From assembly GCA_947475245.1 (NCBI GenBank), contig CANJLW010000007.1, forward strand, positions 1-64,000: DNA of 64,000 nucleotides, written 5' to 3'. This document shows positions 53,276-61,678 of the stretch, piece by piece. The notes below the pieces were generated by a model. The model was not told where the DNA came from. It did no database searches and saw nothing but the letters and a program-made list of their open reading frames with translations. The position numbers and the translations under genes were made by a program. Origin of the DNA: Acetobacteraceae bacterium (GTDB lineage Bacteria > Pseudomonadota > Alphaproteobacteria > Acetobacterales > Acetobacteraceae). The number at the start of each line of letters is the position of its first letter. Positions within the stretch are counted from its first letter, which is position 1.

Positions 53276-54502
53276 ATGGACCTCAGCCTGTCCGAGCACT
53301 ACCAGGCTCTGCAAGCCGAAATTCGGGACTTCGCGCGCGTGCACGGCGATAAGTCGCCCAAGGTCGGCGGCGGACGCAAGCGGCCGGATCAGAAGACGCT
53401 CGATTGGCAAAAGCGCCTGCTGGAACACGGCTATGTCGGCCGCACCATTCCCACCGAATACGGCGGCGCCGGCAAGCAGCCCGACATCATGGAAGCCGCG
53501 GTGATCGCGAACGAGTTCGCCCGCGCCAACATTTATGCCGGACTGACCAATCAGGGCATCTCCATGCTCGTGCCGACGTTGTTGGAAGTCGGCACCGACG
53601 AGCAAAAGCGCAATTACATCGGCCCCACCATTCGCGGCGACATCATCTGGTGCCAGGGCTACTCCGAGCCGGGCAACGGATCGGACCTTGCCAACGCCCA
53701 GACCAAAGCGGAACTGAAAGACGGCAACTGGATCGTCAACGGCCAGAAAATCTGGACCAGTTCCGCCCATTACGCCGACATGATGTTCCTGCTCTGCCGG
53801 ACGGAGCCGGAGAAATCCAAACACGAAGGCCTGTCCTATCTGCTGCTGTCGATGAAATCGCCGGGCCTGGAAGCGCGCCCGCTCAAGACAATGACCGGGC
53901 GCAACGAATTCAACGAAGTCTTTTTCACCGATGTAAAGGTGCCGGAAACCCAGATCGTGCTGGGCCGCGGCAAGGGCTGGCACGTCGCGAACGTCACCCT
54001 CAAGCACGAGCGTCTCATGATCGGTGACGCCGGCAAAATGACCGCTCGGCTTGAACAGCTGATTCACCTTTTGGGGACAGCAACTATTGATGATGTGCCG
54101 TTGATCCGGGTCGCGGAATTCCGTGATCGGCTGCTGCGGCTGCAAGGCGAAGTCATCGCCTGGAAAGCCCATAATCTGCGCCTGCTGACCGAGGCCGCGC
54201 AGGGCATCGACTCCGGGGTAAAGCGCATGATCGTCAAATACGGCGGCACCATGCTCGGCTTCCGCCTCTCCTCGCTCGCCGTCGATGCGCTCGGCGCCGC
54301 CGGGCTGCCCTATGAGACGATCGGCGAGGACGCCGAAGCCGATGACGCAACGACCTGGAATATCGATTACATGTACGATGTCGGGCTGATGATCGGCGGC
54401 GGGTCGAATAATATTCAGAAGAACATCATTGGTGAGCGCGGCCTGGACCTGCCGCGCGAGCCCAAGGCGCAAACCGCCGCCGCAATCGGAGGACGAGGCT
54501 GA
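53276..54502 (+). CDS. Acyl-CoA dehydrogenase, subunit 1
   Basis: 408 residues: LLEHGYVGRTIPTEYGGAGK, CQGYSEPGNGSDLANAQTKA, the FAD-binding WIVNGQKIWTSSAHYADMMF and a C-terminal GGGSNNIQKNIIGERGLDLPRE. It oxidises an acyl-CoA at C2-C3, giving electrons to ETF. AACCGGAGGGAACC precedes the ATG. Its stop overlaps the next ACAD start (TGATG), so the two probably form one enzyme. Confidence 0.9.
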   Translation: MDLSLSEHYQALQAEIRDFARVHGDKSPKVGGGRKRPDQKTLDWQKRLLEHGYVGRTIPTEYGGAGKQPDIMEAAVIANEFARANIYAGLTNQGISMLVPTLLEVGTDEQKRNYIGPTIRGDIIWCQGYSEPGNGSDLANAQTKAELKDGNWIVNGQKIWTSSAHYADMMFLLCRTEPEKSKHEGLSYLLLSMKSPGLEARPLKTMTGRNEFNEVFFTDVKVPETQIVLGRGKGWHVANVTLKHERLMIGDAGKMTARLEQLIHLLGTATIDDVPLIRVAEFRDRLLRLQGEVIAWKAHNLRLLTEAAQGIDSGVKRMIVKYGGTMLGFRLSSLAVDALGAAGLPYETIGEDAEADDATTWNIDYMYDVGLMIGGGSNNIQKNIIGERGLDLPREPKAQTAAAIGGRG

Positions 54503-55599
54503 TGGAATTCGGACTCAGCCTGGAACAGCGCCAGTTCGACGACTCGCTGCGCGCCTTCCTGAAAGACCGCCTGCCGATGGATCGACTGCGGGCAATCGCC
54601 GAAACCGCCGTCGGCTTTGACGACGAACTGTGGAACGGCGCCCTGGAACTCGGCCTGCATGGCCTGATCGTACCGGAACGATTTGGCGGGGCCGGTTTGG
54701 GAATACTGGATGCCGTCGTGGCGGCGGAAGCGCTTGGCTATGCCGCCGCGCCGTTGCCGTTCGCCGGCAGTCTGATCATGGCGCCGCTGGCGTTCATGAA
54801 CAGCGCGACCGAGGCCCAGCAGAATGAATGGTTGCCCCAGATCGCGGGCGGAGAAGTGCGGTTCGCCGTGGCCTTCGCCGGTCTCGCCGGTCAAACCGGA
54901 TCGGCCTCGGCGCGATACGAGAACGGCCGTCTGACCGGGCGCGTCGCTGCCGTCATGGATGCCGGCGCTGCCAGTCACGTCGTCGTCTACCTGGCGGACG
55001 GCAACGCCGCCGTCGTGGATCTGGAAGCCGCGGGTGTCGGCAAGACGCTGCACCGGTCGCTGGATCGGACGCGTCCGACCGCCGATCTGAGCTTCGACAA
55101 TGCGCCGGCAGAGCTTCTCGACGCCGCCAACGCGCCGTTGGATGCCGCGCGGCGCGTGCTTGATGCCGGGCGGGTCGTTCTGGCCGCCGATACGTTGGGG
55201 GCGGCGCAGACCATGCTGGATCGCGCCGTGGCGTTCGCGAAGGAACGGGTGCAGTTCGGTCGCATCATCGGCAGTTTCCAGGGGGTGAAATACCCGCTGG
55301 CCGATTGCGTAACGGCGCTGGAACCGTGCCGAGCGATGGTTTGGTATGCGGGACATGCGCAGGATGGGATGCCGGATGAGGCTCGGCTTACGGCGTGCCA
55401 TGCCAAGGCGCATGTCAGCGACGTCGGCCGCGATGTCGCGCGCATGACCACCGAAACGCACGGCGGCATGGGCTTCACCGATCTGCTGGGCCTGCATTTC
55501 TGGTTCAAGCGGATCGGCTTCAACCGTCAGCTACTCGGTGGCCCGGAACGGTGCCGCGAGGAAGCCGCCCAGCTGCAAGGATGGACGCTCCATGCCTGA
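54502..55599 (+). CDS. Acyl-CoA dehydrogenase, subunit 2
   Basis: 365 residues, ACAD fold with LHGLIVPERFGGAGLGILDA, RVQFGRIIGSFQGVKYPLAD and ETHGGMGFTDLLGLHFWFKR. The usual E after GG.G.T is absent (TDLL), so this chain may lack the catalytic base. Adjacent unequal ACADs of this kind form alpha2beta2 enzymes in steroid and related ring/side-chain catabolism. It overlaps the hydratase gene by eight bases. Confidence 0.85.
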   Translation: MEFGLSLEQRQFDDSLRAFLKDRLPMDRLRAIAETAVGFDDELWNGALELGLHGLIVPERFGGAGLGILDAVVAAEALGYAAAPLPFAGSLIMAPLAFMNSATEAQQNEWLPQIAGGEVRFAVAFAGLAGQTGSASARYENGRLTGRVAAVMDAGAASHVVVYLADGNAAVVDLEAAGVGKTLHRSLDRTRPTADLSFDNAPAELLDAANAPLDAARRVLDAGRVVLAADTLGAAQTMLDRAVAFAKERVQFGRIIGSFQGVKYPLADCVTALEPCRAMVWYAGHAQDGMPDEARLTACHAKAHVSDVGRDVARMTTETHGGMGFTDLLGLHFWFKRIGFNRQLLGGPERCREEAAQLQGWTLHA

Positions 55600-56449
55600 T
55601 TTCGATTTCGACGCCATCCGCGCCCAACTCGGTCGCGTCGCGGTCGATCATGATGAGGCGATCGCCGCCCCGCTGCGGGGGATGGTGGTGACCTTCGACC
55701 GCGATGAAACCGCCCCGGTTGCCGGGCAGCCGATCGCGCCGGGTTGGCACCTGGCCTACTTCCCGGAAGCCAGTCGGCTGAGCGGGCTTGGCGCGGACGG
55801 ACTGCCGCTGGAACGCCCGGGATTGCCGAAAATGCCGCTGCCTCGGCGCATGTATGCGGGCACGACGCTGACGTTTCACGCGCCGATCCTGGTGGGCGAC
55901 GCGCTGCGGCGGGAAACGGAATTCTCCGACGTGCAGTTGCGGGAGGGGAAGACCGGCACCCTGATCATCGCGACGCAGACCAGGCGCATTCACACGTCGC
56001 GCGGTCTGGCGTTGACCGAGGATACGATCAGCGTGTTTCGCGAGGCGGTGCCGCCCGGAACGGCGTCGGGGATTCCGCAGACGGAACCGCCGCCGGCCGG
56101 GCAGACATGGCATCGCACGATCGTGCCCGATCCGGTGTCGCTGTTTCGCTATTCCGCTTTGACGTTCAATCCGCACCGCATCCACTACGACCGGCCCTAT
56201 GCGATGGGCGTCGAGGGGTATCCGGGGTTGGTCGTGCACGGTCCGTTTTCACAGCAGTGCTTGCTGGATCTGCTGCGCGATTCGACGCCCAGGCCGATCC
56301 GTTCCTTTACGATGCGCGCCCGCTCTCCGCTGTTCGACGTCGCGCCGTTCACCTTGGCCGGGGGCATGGTGAACGACAACGAGGCGGAGCTGTTCGCGGT
56401 ATCGCCGTCCGGCGGGATCGCGATGCAGGCGCGGGCTAAGCTGGGATAA
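55592..56449 (+). CDS. MaoC/HTD2-like FAS1-type hydratase
   Basis: 285 residues of the double-hotdog hydratase family (mesaconyl-C4-CoA hydratase/HTD2-like). The N-terminal half has PGWHLAYFPEASRLSGLG and MYAGTTLTFHAPI; the C-terminal half carries FRYSALTFNPHRIHYDRPYA, the hydratase 2 motif with Asp/His-like residues, and LVVHGPFSQQ. It would hydrate the enoyl-CoA from the preceding ACAD pair. Start MPDFDFDAIR overlaps the ACAD stop. Confidence 0.85.
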   Translation: MPDFDFDAIRAQLGRVAVDHDEAIAAPLRGMVVTFDRDETAPVAGQPIAPGWHLAYFPEASRLSGLGADGLPLERPGLPKMPLPRRMYAGTTLTFHAPILVGDALRRETEFSDVQLREGKTGTLIIATQTRRIHTSRGLALTEDTISVFREAVPPGTASGIPQTEPPPAGQTWHRTIVPDPVSLFRYSALTFNPHRIHYDRPYAMGVEGYPGLVVHGPFSQQCLLDLLRDSTPRPIRSFTMRARSPLFDVAPFTLAGGMVNDNEAELFAVSPSGGIAMQARAKLG

Positions 56450-56968
56450 CTAGCGCGCGGCGGGTTTCGCCGCCGGCTTGGGGGCAGCCTTGGCCGGCGC
56501 GGCGGCGGCGGGTGCGTCGTTGCAGACGGAGATCGCGGCGGGGATCAGGTCCTTGCCCGCCGCGAAATCGGCCAGTTCGGCCGAACTGCGCAGCGCCATC
56601 ACCTCGGTGAAGATCATCCCGTTGCGCGGGCAAAAGTCGCCGCCGTACTGCGATCCCTGGCGCGACACCGCGTTCGCGAGATCGGTCACGAAGCGGTCCT
56701 GCTCGTGCTGCGCGCGTCCGCCGAAGCGGCGCTTGAAATAGGCGCTGACGGCGCGTTCGTTCGCCTGCAGATCGCTCTGAAAGCGGCGGATGAACGCGTT
56801 GTAGCGGTCTTCTTCCTGGCAGCCGGTCGCAAGAACCATGATGGAGCTGCGCAGCGCCTGCACTTCGAAGATCGATTGGTCGGCGACATTGGCGCAATGG
56901 CGCTGGGCCATCGCCGGCTGGACCGCGAGCGTGGACAGCAGGGCGACCCCGAGCATGAGACGGCGCAT
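56450..56968 (-). CDS. Exported hypothetical protein with Ala/Pro/Lys-rich tail
   Basis: 172 residues. Signal peptide MRRLMLGVALLSTLAVQPAM (cleavage after AMA). The mature helical region has Cys residues in RHCANVADQS, VLATGCQEED, GGDFCPRNG and ISVCNDAP, suggesting two disulfides, then a repetitive Ala/Lys/Pro tail. CGGGAGAAA precedes the chosen ATG. No family recognised; periplasmic. Convergent with the hydratase gene. Confidence 0.65.
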   Translation of the reverse strand: MRRLMLGVALLSTLAVQPAMAQRHCANVADQSIFEVQALRSSIMVLATGCQEEDRYNAFIRRFQSDLQANERAVSAYFKRRFGGRAQHEQDRFVTDLANAVSRQGSQYGGDFCPRNGMIFTEVMALRSSAELADFAAGKDLIPAAISVCNDAPAAAAPAKAAPKPAAKPAAR

Positions 56969-57158
56969 AGATTTCTCCCGCGTGTTGCGTGGCGAGGGCA
57001 TAGCGCAGGTTCAACCGCGCCGCGAGAGGAATTCGACAAGCCTTTCGGAACATTACAGTTATTGTTGCGCCGAAAGGCACCTGTCAGGGCAGGGCCGGCG
57101 TGCGCCCGCAAAAGCGAAAGACTGACGATCCCGGCTCAACTCTGCTACAGGCTGCCGC

Positions 57159-58046
57159 ATGAGCAAAGCGGAACGCTTCGCCCTGGGCAGTTTGGCCATG
57201 GGGCTTTTGGTGTTGGGGTTAAAGGCCGCCGCCTGGTGGGTCACCGACAGCGCCGCCCTGTATTCCGACGCGCTGGAAAGCATCGTCAATGTCGCCGCCA
57301 GCCTGGTTGCGTTCATCGCGCTGCGCTTCGCCGCCTTGCCCGCCGACGACAACCATCCCTACGGCCACGACAAGGCGGAATTCTTCGCCGCCGTCATCGA
57401 GGGCGTGCTGATCGTCGTCGCCGCCCTTTCGATTTTTCGCCATGCCTGGGAAACCTGGGCCGATCCGCATCCGATCACCATGGCGACCCAGGGCATTGCA
57501 CTCAGCGCCAGCGCGACCGTGCTCAATTTGATCTGGTCGCTGGTGTTGATCCGTGTCGGGCGGCGCATACGCTCTCCGGCGCTGGTGGCCGACGGCAGGC
57601 ACTTAATGACCGATGTCGTGACCTCCGTCGGCATCGTCGCGGGGGTCATTCTGACGATCGTGACCGGATACTTGCCGCTCGACCCGATTCTGGCGGCGGC
57701 GACCGGGCTTTATGTGCTGGGGTCCGGCATGCAGATGATCCGCTCGTCGGTCGGCGGGTTGATGGACGCGGCGCCGGAACCGGCGGTGCTGCATAAAATT
57801 CGCGAACTGGTGGCGATCAACGCCGCCGGCGCGATTGAGGCGCACGATCTGCGCACGCGCCATGCCGGGCGACTGACCTTCCTCGACTTCCATCTCGTAG
57901 TGCCCGGCACCATGACGGTTGCGGAATCGCATGACATTTGCGACCGGATCGAAGCCGCGCTGCATGCGGAAATGGACCATCTGATGGTGACCATTCACGT
58001 CGAACCCGAAGAAAAGGCGAAGCAAACGGGCGTCCCGGTTTTGTGA
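57159..58046 (+). CDS. Cation diffusion facilitator family transporter
   Basis: 295 residues. Six membrane helices with the metal-site Asp in YSDALESIVNVAASL, HPYGHDKAEF (HxxxxD type) and DGRHLMTDVVTSVGIV, then a cytoplasmic dimer domain ending in His-containing HLMVTIHVEPEE. It exports divalent metal (Zn, Fe or Co) by proton antiport, FieF-like. It is 4 nt upstream of the btuF-like gene, so may be in the same operon. Confidence 0.9.
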   Translation: MSKAERFALGSLAMGLLVLGLKAAAWWVTDSAALYSDALESIVNVAASLVAFIALRFAALPADDNHPYGHDKAEFFAAVIEGVLIVVAALSIFRHAWETWADPHPITMATQGIALSASATVLNLIWSLVLIRVGRRIRSPALVADGRHLMTDVVTSVGIVAGVILTIVTGYLPLDPILAAATGLYVLGSGMQMIRSSVGGLMDAAPEPAVLHKIRELVAINAAGAIEAHDLRTRHAGRLTFLDFHLVVPGTMTVAESHDICDRIEAALHAEMDHLMVTIHVEPEEKAKQTGVPVL

Positions 58047-58050
58047 GCGC

Positions 58051-58818
58051 ATGCGTCTGCTAGTCGCCCTGCTGGCCTTGATCCTGACGGCGATCGGCGG
58101 TCCGGCACGTGCGGCGGATCGCGTCGTGTCGCTGAATCTCTGCACCGACCAAATGCTGGTTCTGCTTGCGCCGGAGCGGATCGCGGCGCTGTCGACCCTC
58201 GCCCGCGACCCGACATTGTCCTTTGTCGCGGAACAGGCCGAACGGTTTCCTACCGTCCGTGCCTCGGCGGAGGCTGTGCTGCGATTGCGACCGGACCTTG
58301 TGCTGGGAACCCGCTTCGGTGCGCGGACCACCTTGGCGCTGCTCGAAAGACAAGGCGTCGAGGTCGTGCGCACGGACCTGCCGCAAGATTTCCCGGCGAT
58401 CCGCGACTGGATACGGCTGCTCGCGGAACGGCTGCGGCAAGTGGAGCGCGGAGAGGCGCTGATCGCGGCAATGGACGCCGAACTGGTCGGATCGGTCGGC
58501 CAAGCGACTCACCCGCCGAACGCCGTCGCGATGCAGCCGCGCGGCTATACCTCCGGCCCCGGTTCGCTGATGGATGCCGTCTTACGGGCGGCCGAGCTGG
58601 CCAATGCGTCCGGCGGGCGGCGCATGAGCGCGGAGACGCTGCTGCGCCATCCGCCCGATATTCTGGTGCTGCCTGTTGCTCCGGCTCATCCCTCGCTGGC
58701 GACCGCGATGCTGCGTACACCGGCCTTCGCCGCCATTCCCACGCGATACTACCGACCGGCCTGGACGATCTGCGCGGGTCCGTTTACGGGCCGAGCGGTG
58801 GAAGCGTTGAGACGATGA
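58051..58818 (+). CDS. BtuF-like ABC transporter substrate-binding protein
   Basis: 255 residues with signal peptide (MRLLVALLALILTAIGGPAR, cleavage after ARA). The periplasmic binding fold of cluster A is visible in RVVSLNLCTDQMLVLLAPER, VLRLRPDLVLGTRF and LLRHPPDILVLPV. It delivers cobalamin or an iron chelate to the permease encoded next (ATGA overlap). Cobalamin is favoured by the PduO gene downstream. Confidence 0.8.
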   Translation: MRLLVALLALILTAIGGPARAADRVVSLNLCTDQMLVLLAPERIAALSTLARDPTLSFVAEQAERFPTVRASAEAVLRLRPDLVLGTRFGARTTLALLERQGVEVVRTDLPQDFPAIRDWIRLLAERLRQVERGEALIAAMDAELVGSVGQATHPPNAVAMQPRGYTSGPGSLMDAVLRAAELANASGGRRMSAETLLRHPPDILVLPVAPAHPSLATAMLRTPAFAAIPTRYYRPAWTICAGPFTGRAVEALRR

Positions 58819-59753
58819 ACCGGGGTTTGGCGCTGGTGTCGGTCCTGCTGTTCGCCCTGTCGTTGATGGTGGGCGATTCCGTGTTTGGGTCGGCGCCACT
58901 GTCGATCATGGTCGATATCCGCCTGCCGCGTTCGGCCCTGGCCTGGCTTGTCGGCGCGGGACTGGGCCTGTCCGGCGCGGTCCTGCAAGGGGCGTTGCGC
59001 AATCGTCTGGCCGATCCCGGCCTGCTCGGCGTTTCCGGCATGGCGGGCCTGGGGTCGGTCATCGTGTTCTACTGGGGTTGGTCGCAGGCCTTCGCGCCGG
59101 CCTTGCCGATCGGCGGGTTGGTCGGCGCGGGGCTGGGCGTCGCGTTCCTGCTGGTTTTCGCCGGGCGCGCCCCTTCCGGTTCGGCGCTGATCCTGGCCGG
59201 AGTCGCCGTGTCCGCGTTATCCGCTTCGGCGATGGCCCTGGCTCTGACACTCGCGCCTAACCCCTTCGCGTTGGCCGAGATCACGTTCTGGCTGTTGGGC
59301 GGGCTGGAAGATCGCAGCCTGACGCATCTGGCGCTCGCCGCCCCGCCGATGCTGTGCGGCATGGCGATCCTGCTGCGGCTGGGAACCGGCCTCGATGCGC
59401 TCAGCCTTGGGGAAGACGCCGCCGCCAGCCTGGGCGTGCGGGTCGATAGCGTCCTGCGGCTGGCGGCGATCGGCACGGCGCTGACGGTCGGCGCCGGGGC
59501 GGCGGTCGCGGGTGGGATCGGCTTTGTCGGGCTGATCGTGCCGCATGTGCTGCGTCCCTTCGTGGGGGAGCGGCCCGGTGGGCTGCTGGTCGCATCGCTG
59601 TTCGTCGGCGGCTGTTTGTTGACGCTGGCCGATATGTTGGTGCGCGTCGTCCCACTCCTCCTCCCGGTCGCGCAAACGCCCCCCCTCGGCGTCATAACCG
59701 CTCTGCTCGGCGCGCCGATCCTGATCCTGCTGGCGCGGAAGGCGGCACCGTGA
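58815..59753 (+). CDS. FecCD/BtuC family ABC transporter permease
   Basis: 312 residues with about nine to ten membrane helices. The family signatures include RLPRSALAWLVGAGLGLSGA and GFVGLIVPHVLRPFVGE, with the EAA-like loop GEDAAASLGVRVD. It forms the membrane channel of a cobalamin or siderophore importer. It overlaps both neighbours by four bases. Confidence 0.9.
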   Translation: MNRGLALVSVLLFALSLMVGDSVFGSAPLSIMVDIRLPRSALAWLVGAGLGLSGAVLQGALRNRLADPGLLGVSGMAGLGSVIVFYWGWSQAFAPALPIGGLVGAGLGVAFLLVFAGRAPSGSALILAGVAVSALSASAMALALTLAPNPFALAEITFWLLGGLEDRSLTHLALAAPPMLCGMAILLRLGTGLDALSLGEDAAASLGVRVDSVLRLAAIGTALTVGAGAAVAGGIGFVGLIVPHVLRPFVGERPGGLLVASLFVGGCLLTLADMLVRVVPLLLPVAQTPPLGVITALLGAPILILLARKAAP

Positions 59754-60430
59754 TCGGCCTTGACCGCGTTACCGTCACATTGGGCGGGCGCGCCGTGTTG
59801 CACGACGTGACGTTCCACCCGCGCGTGGGGGAGATGATCGCACTGTGCGGCCCGAACGGCGCGGGGAAAACCACGCTGCTGCGTGCGTTGGCGGGCCTGC
59901 TGCCGAAGACCACGCCCGCGGACCCGCGCCGCGTCGCCTATCTGCCGCAGAACGCCGGCAGCGCCTGGGCCTTAACCGTGGGCCAAATCGCCGCTTTGGG
60001 GCGGATTCCCCATGGCGATACGGCGGACGCTCCGGTTACCCTGGCGCTTCGCCAATGCGGCATAGAGGCATTGCGCGCGCACCGCGTCGATCGCATCTCC
60101 GGCGGGGAAGCGCGGCGTGCCATGCTGGCGCGCGCCTTCGCGACGGAGCCGGATGTGCTGCTGCTGGACGAACCCACCGCCGATCTCGATCCCGCCGCGG
60201 CGCATGCGATCCTGGCATTGCTGAAGCGTACGGCGGAGCAAGGGAAAACCGTCGTCGTCGTGCTGCATGCGATCGACCTGGCGCTGCGCTATGCGGATCG
60301 CATCGTCGTGATGCGACAGGGACGGGTGGAGGCCGATTTGCCGGCGGATCGGGCACTCCCCGCGCTGGCCCAGGCCTTTGGGCTGCCGTTCGGCGTCGAT
60401 CCGTCGCCCCGGTTGCTGCCGCCCGCCTGA
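59750..60430 (+). CDS. ABC transporter ATP-binding protein (BtuD/FecE-like)
   Basis: 226 residues. Walker A GPNGAGKTTLL, signature RISGGEARRAMLARA, Walker B VLLLDEPTADLDP and the H-loop in VVVLHAIDLAL. It energises the importer whose permease gene overlaps it upstream. The end overlaps the tonB-like gene (TGATG). Confidence 0.9.
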   Translation: MIGLDRVTVTLGGRAVLHDVTFHPRVGEMIALCGPNGAGKTTLLRALAGLLPKTTPADPRRVAYLPQNAGSAWALTVGQIAALGRIPHGDTADAPVTLALRQCGIEALRAHRVDRISGGEARRAMLARAFATEPDVLLLDEPTADLDPAAAHAILALLKRTAEQGKTVVVVLHAIDLALRYADRIVVMRQGRVEADLPADRALPALAQAFGLPFGVDPSPRLLPPA

Positions 60431-61086
60431 TGTCGCGGCCCCTTGGAATTGCCGCGCTGATATCGGTTTTGCTGCACCTGTTGGTGACGGCGGCCCTGTA
60501 TGTCGCGTCGGAGCGATCGACCCCAAGCGATCCTGAAGCACCCGACCAGCCGACGCAGGTGGAGTTGTTGACCGTCGAACAGGCCGGTACCGGCGAAACC
60601 ACCGCCGCGGCCGCTCAACCGAACGCCACCGCGGAGGCACGGGTCAGCGAAGAGTCGCCGCCGCCCGACGAGGCCGCGTTGCCGATTGCCCCGCCGCCGC
60701 AAGCGCCTCCGGCCCCGCCGTCACAGCAGCCGGCGGAAAGCACGCAATTGACGTTTAATCTCGGCGGCACCGAGAGTCAGAGCAACGCAATCGTGGTGGG
60801 CGATCAGATTCTGCCCGCCCGCGCCGACGATCGCGCGCGCAACCGACCGCCGCTTTACCCGCTTGAAGCCGCGCGGCGACGCCAGCAAGGCACGGTGATC
60901 GTCATCATTCACGTCTCGCCGGAAGGGCTGGCGGCGGGGGCGGATATTGCCCAAAGCTCCGGCTATCCGCTGCTGGATCAAGCCGCGCGAGAGGCGGTGC
61001 TGACATGGCGCTTTGTTCCGGCCGTCCGAGGCGGCATACCGATCCCCTTCGATATGCCGATGCGTTTTGTCTTCGAGGGTGGGTAG
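60430..61086 (+). CDS. TonB-like energy transducer
   Basis: 218 residues: one N-terminal membrane helix (about 5-25), a Pro/Ala/Glu-rich periplasmic linker (about 70-105) and a C-terminal TonB domain (NRPPLYPLEAARRRQQGTVI, VIIHVSPEGL, AVLTWRFVPAV). It would couple the proton motive force to an outer-membrane receptor. Its position directly after the btuFCD-like genes suggests dedicated service to that uptake system. No exbBD or receptor gene is in view. Confidence 0.8.
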   Translation: MSRPLGIAALISVLLHLLVTAALYVASERSTPSDPEAPDQPTQVELLTVEQAGTGETTAAAAQPNATAEARVSEESPPPDEAALPIAPPPQAPPAPPSQQPAESTQLTFNLGGTESQSNAIVVGDQILPARADDRARNRPPLYPLEAARRRQQGTVIVIIHVSPEGLAAGADIAQSSGYPLLDQAAREAVLTWRFVPAVRGGIPIPFDMPMRFVFEGG

Positions 61087-61097
61087 GAGCGTGAACG

Positions 61098-61643
61098 ATG
61101 GTACGGATTGACCGGGTGATCACCCGAGGCGGAGACAAGGGCGAGACCTCGTTGGGCGACGGCGCGCGGGTGCGTAAGGACAGCGCGCGCATTGCGGCGA
61201 TCGGCGCGGTTGATGAGACCAACACGGCAATCGGCCTGCTGCGCCTGCATACCGTCGGCGAGACCGACGCGATGTTGGCGCGCATCCAGAACGATTTGTT
61301 CGATGTCGGCGCCGATTTGTGTGTGCCGGGAGAAGCGGGCGATCGGCTGCGATTGACCGAGGCCCCGATCCTGCGGCTGGAAGCCGAGGTTGCCGCCATG
61401 AATGCCGGATTGCCGCCGCTGACCAGTTTCATCCTGCCGGGCGGCTCCGCCGGCGCGGCTCACGCTCATCTGGTGCGCGTCACGGCACGTCGAGCGGAAC
61501 GGGCGGTGGTGGCGGTGGAGGATGTGAATCCCGTTGTGTTGCAATTCCTCAACCGATTATCCGATCATGCGTTCGTATTGGCTCGGGTCCTGAACGCCAA
61601 CGGGGCGGAGGATGTGCTTTGGACCCCCGGTGCCAACCGCTGA
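61098..61643 (+). CDS. PduO-type ATP:cob(I)alamin adenosyltransferase
   Basis: 181 residues. The nucleotide-binding N-terminus RVITRGGDKGETSLGDGARV, DETNTAIGL, the basic region PLTSFILPGGSAGAAHAHLV and RRAERAVV, and FLNRLSDHAFVLAR are the PduO/EutT-type signatures. It makes adenosylcobalamin. Downstream of a BtuFCD-like importer, it points to cobalamin salvage. Confidence 0.9.
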   Translation: MVRIDRVITRGGDKGETSLGDGARVRKDSARIAAIGAVDETNTAIGLLRLHTVGETDAMLARIQNDLFDVGADLCVPGEAGDRLRLTEAPILRLEAEVAAMNAGLPPLTSFILPGGSAGAAHAHLVRVTARRAERAVVAVEDVNPVVLQFLNRLSDHAFVLARVLNANGAEDVLWTPGANR

Positions 61644-61678
61644 ACACCGATGACACGGCCTATGTGTAAGATGAACCG

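Noticed and set aside
56960-58060. Cobalamin riboswitch upstream of the btuF-like gene
   Set aside because: No recognisable B12-box-like sequence by eye; intergenic space before 58051 is only 4 nt.
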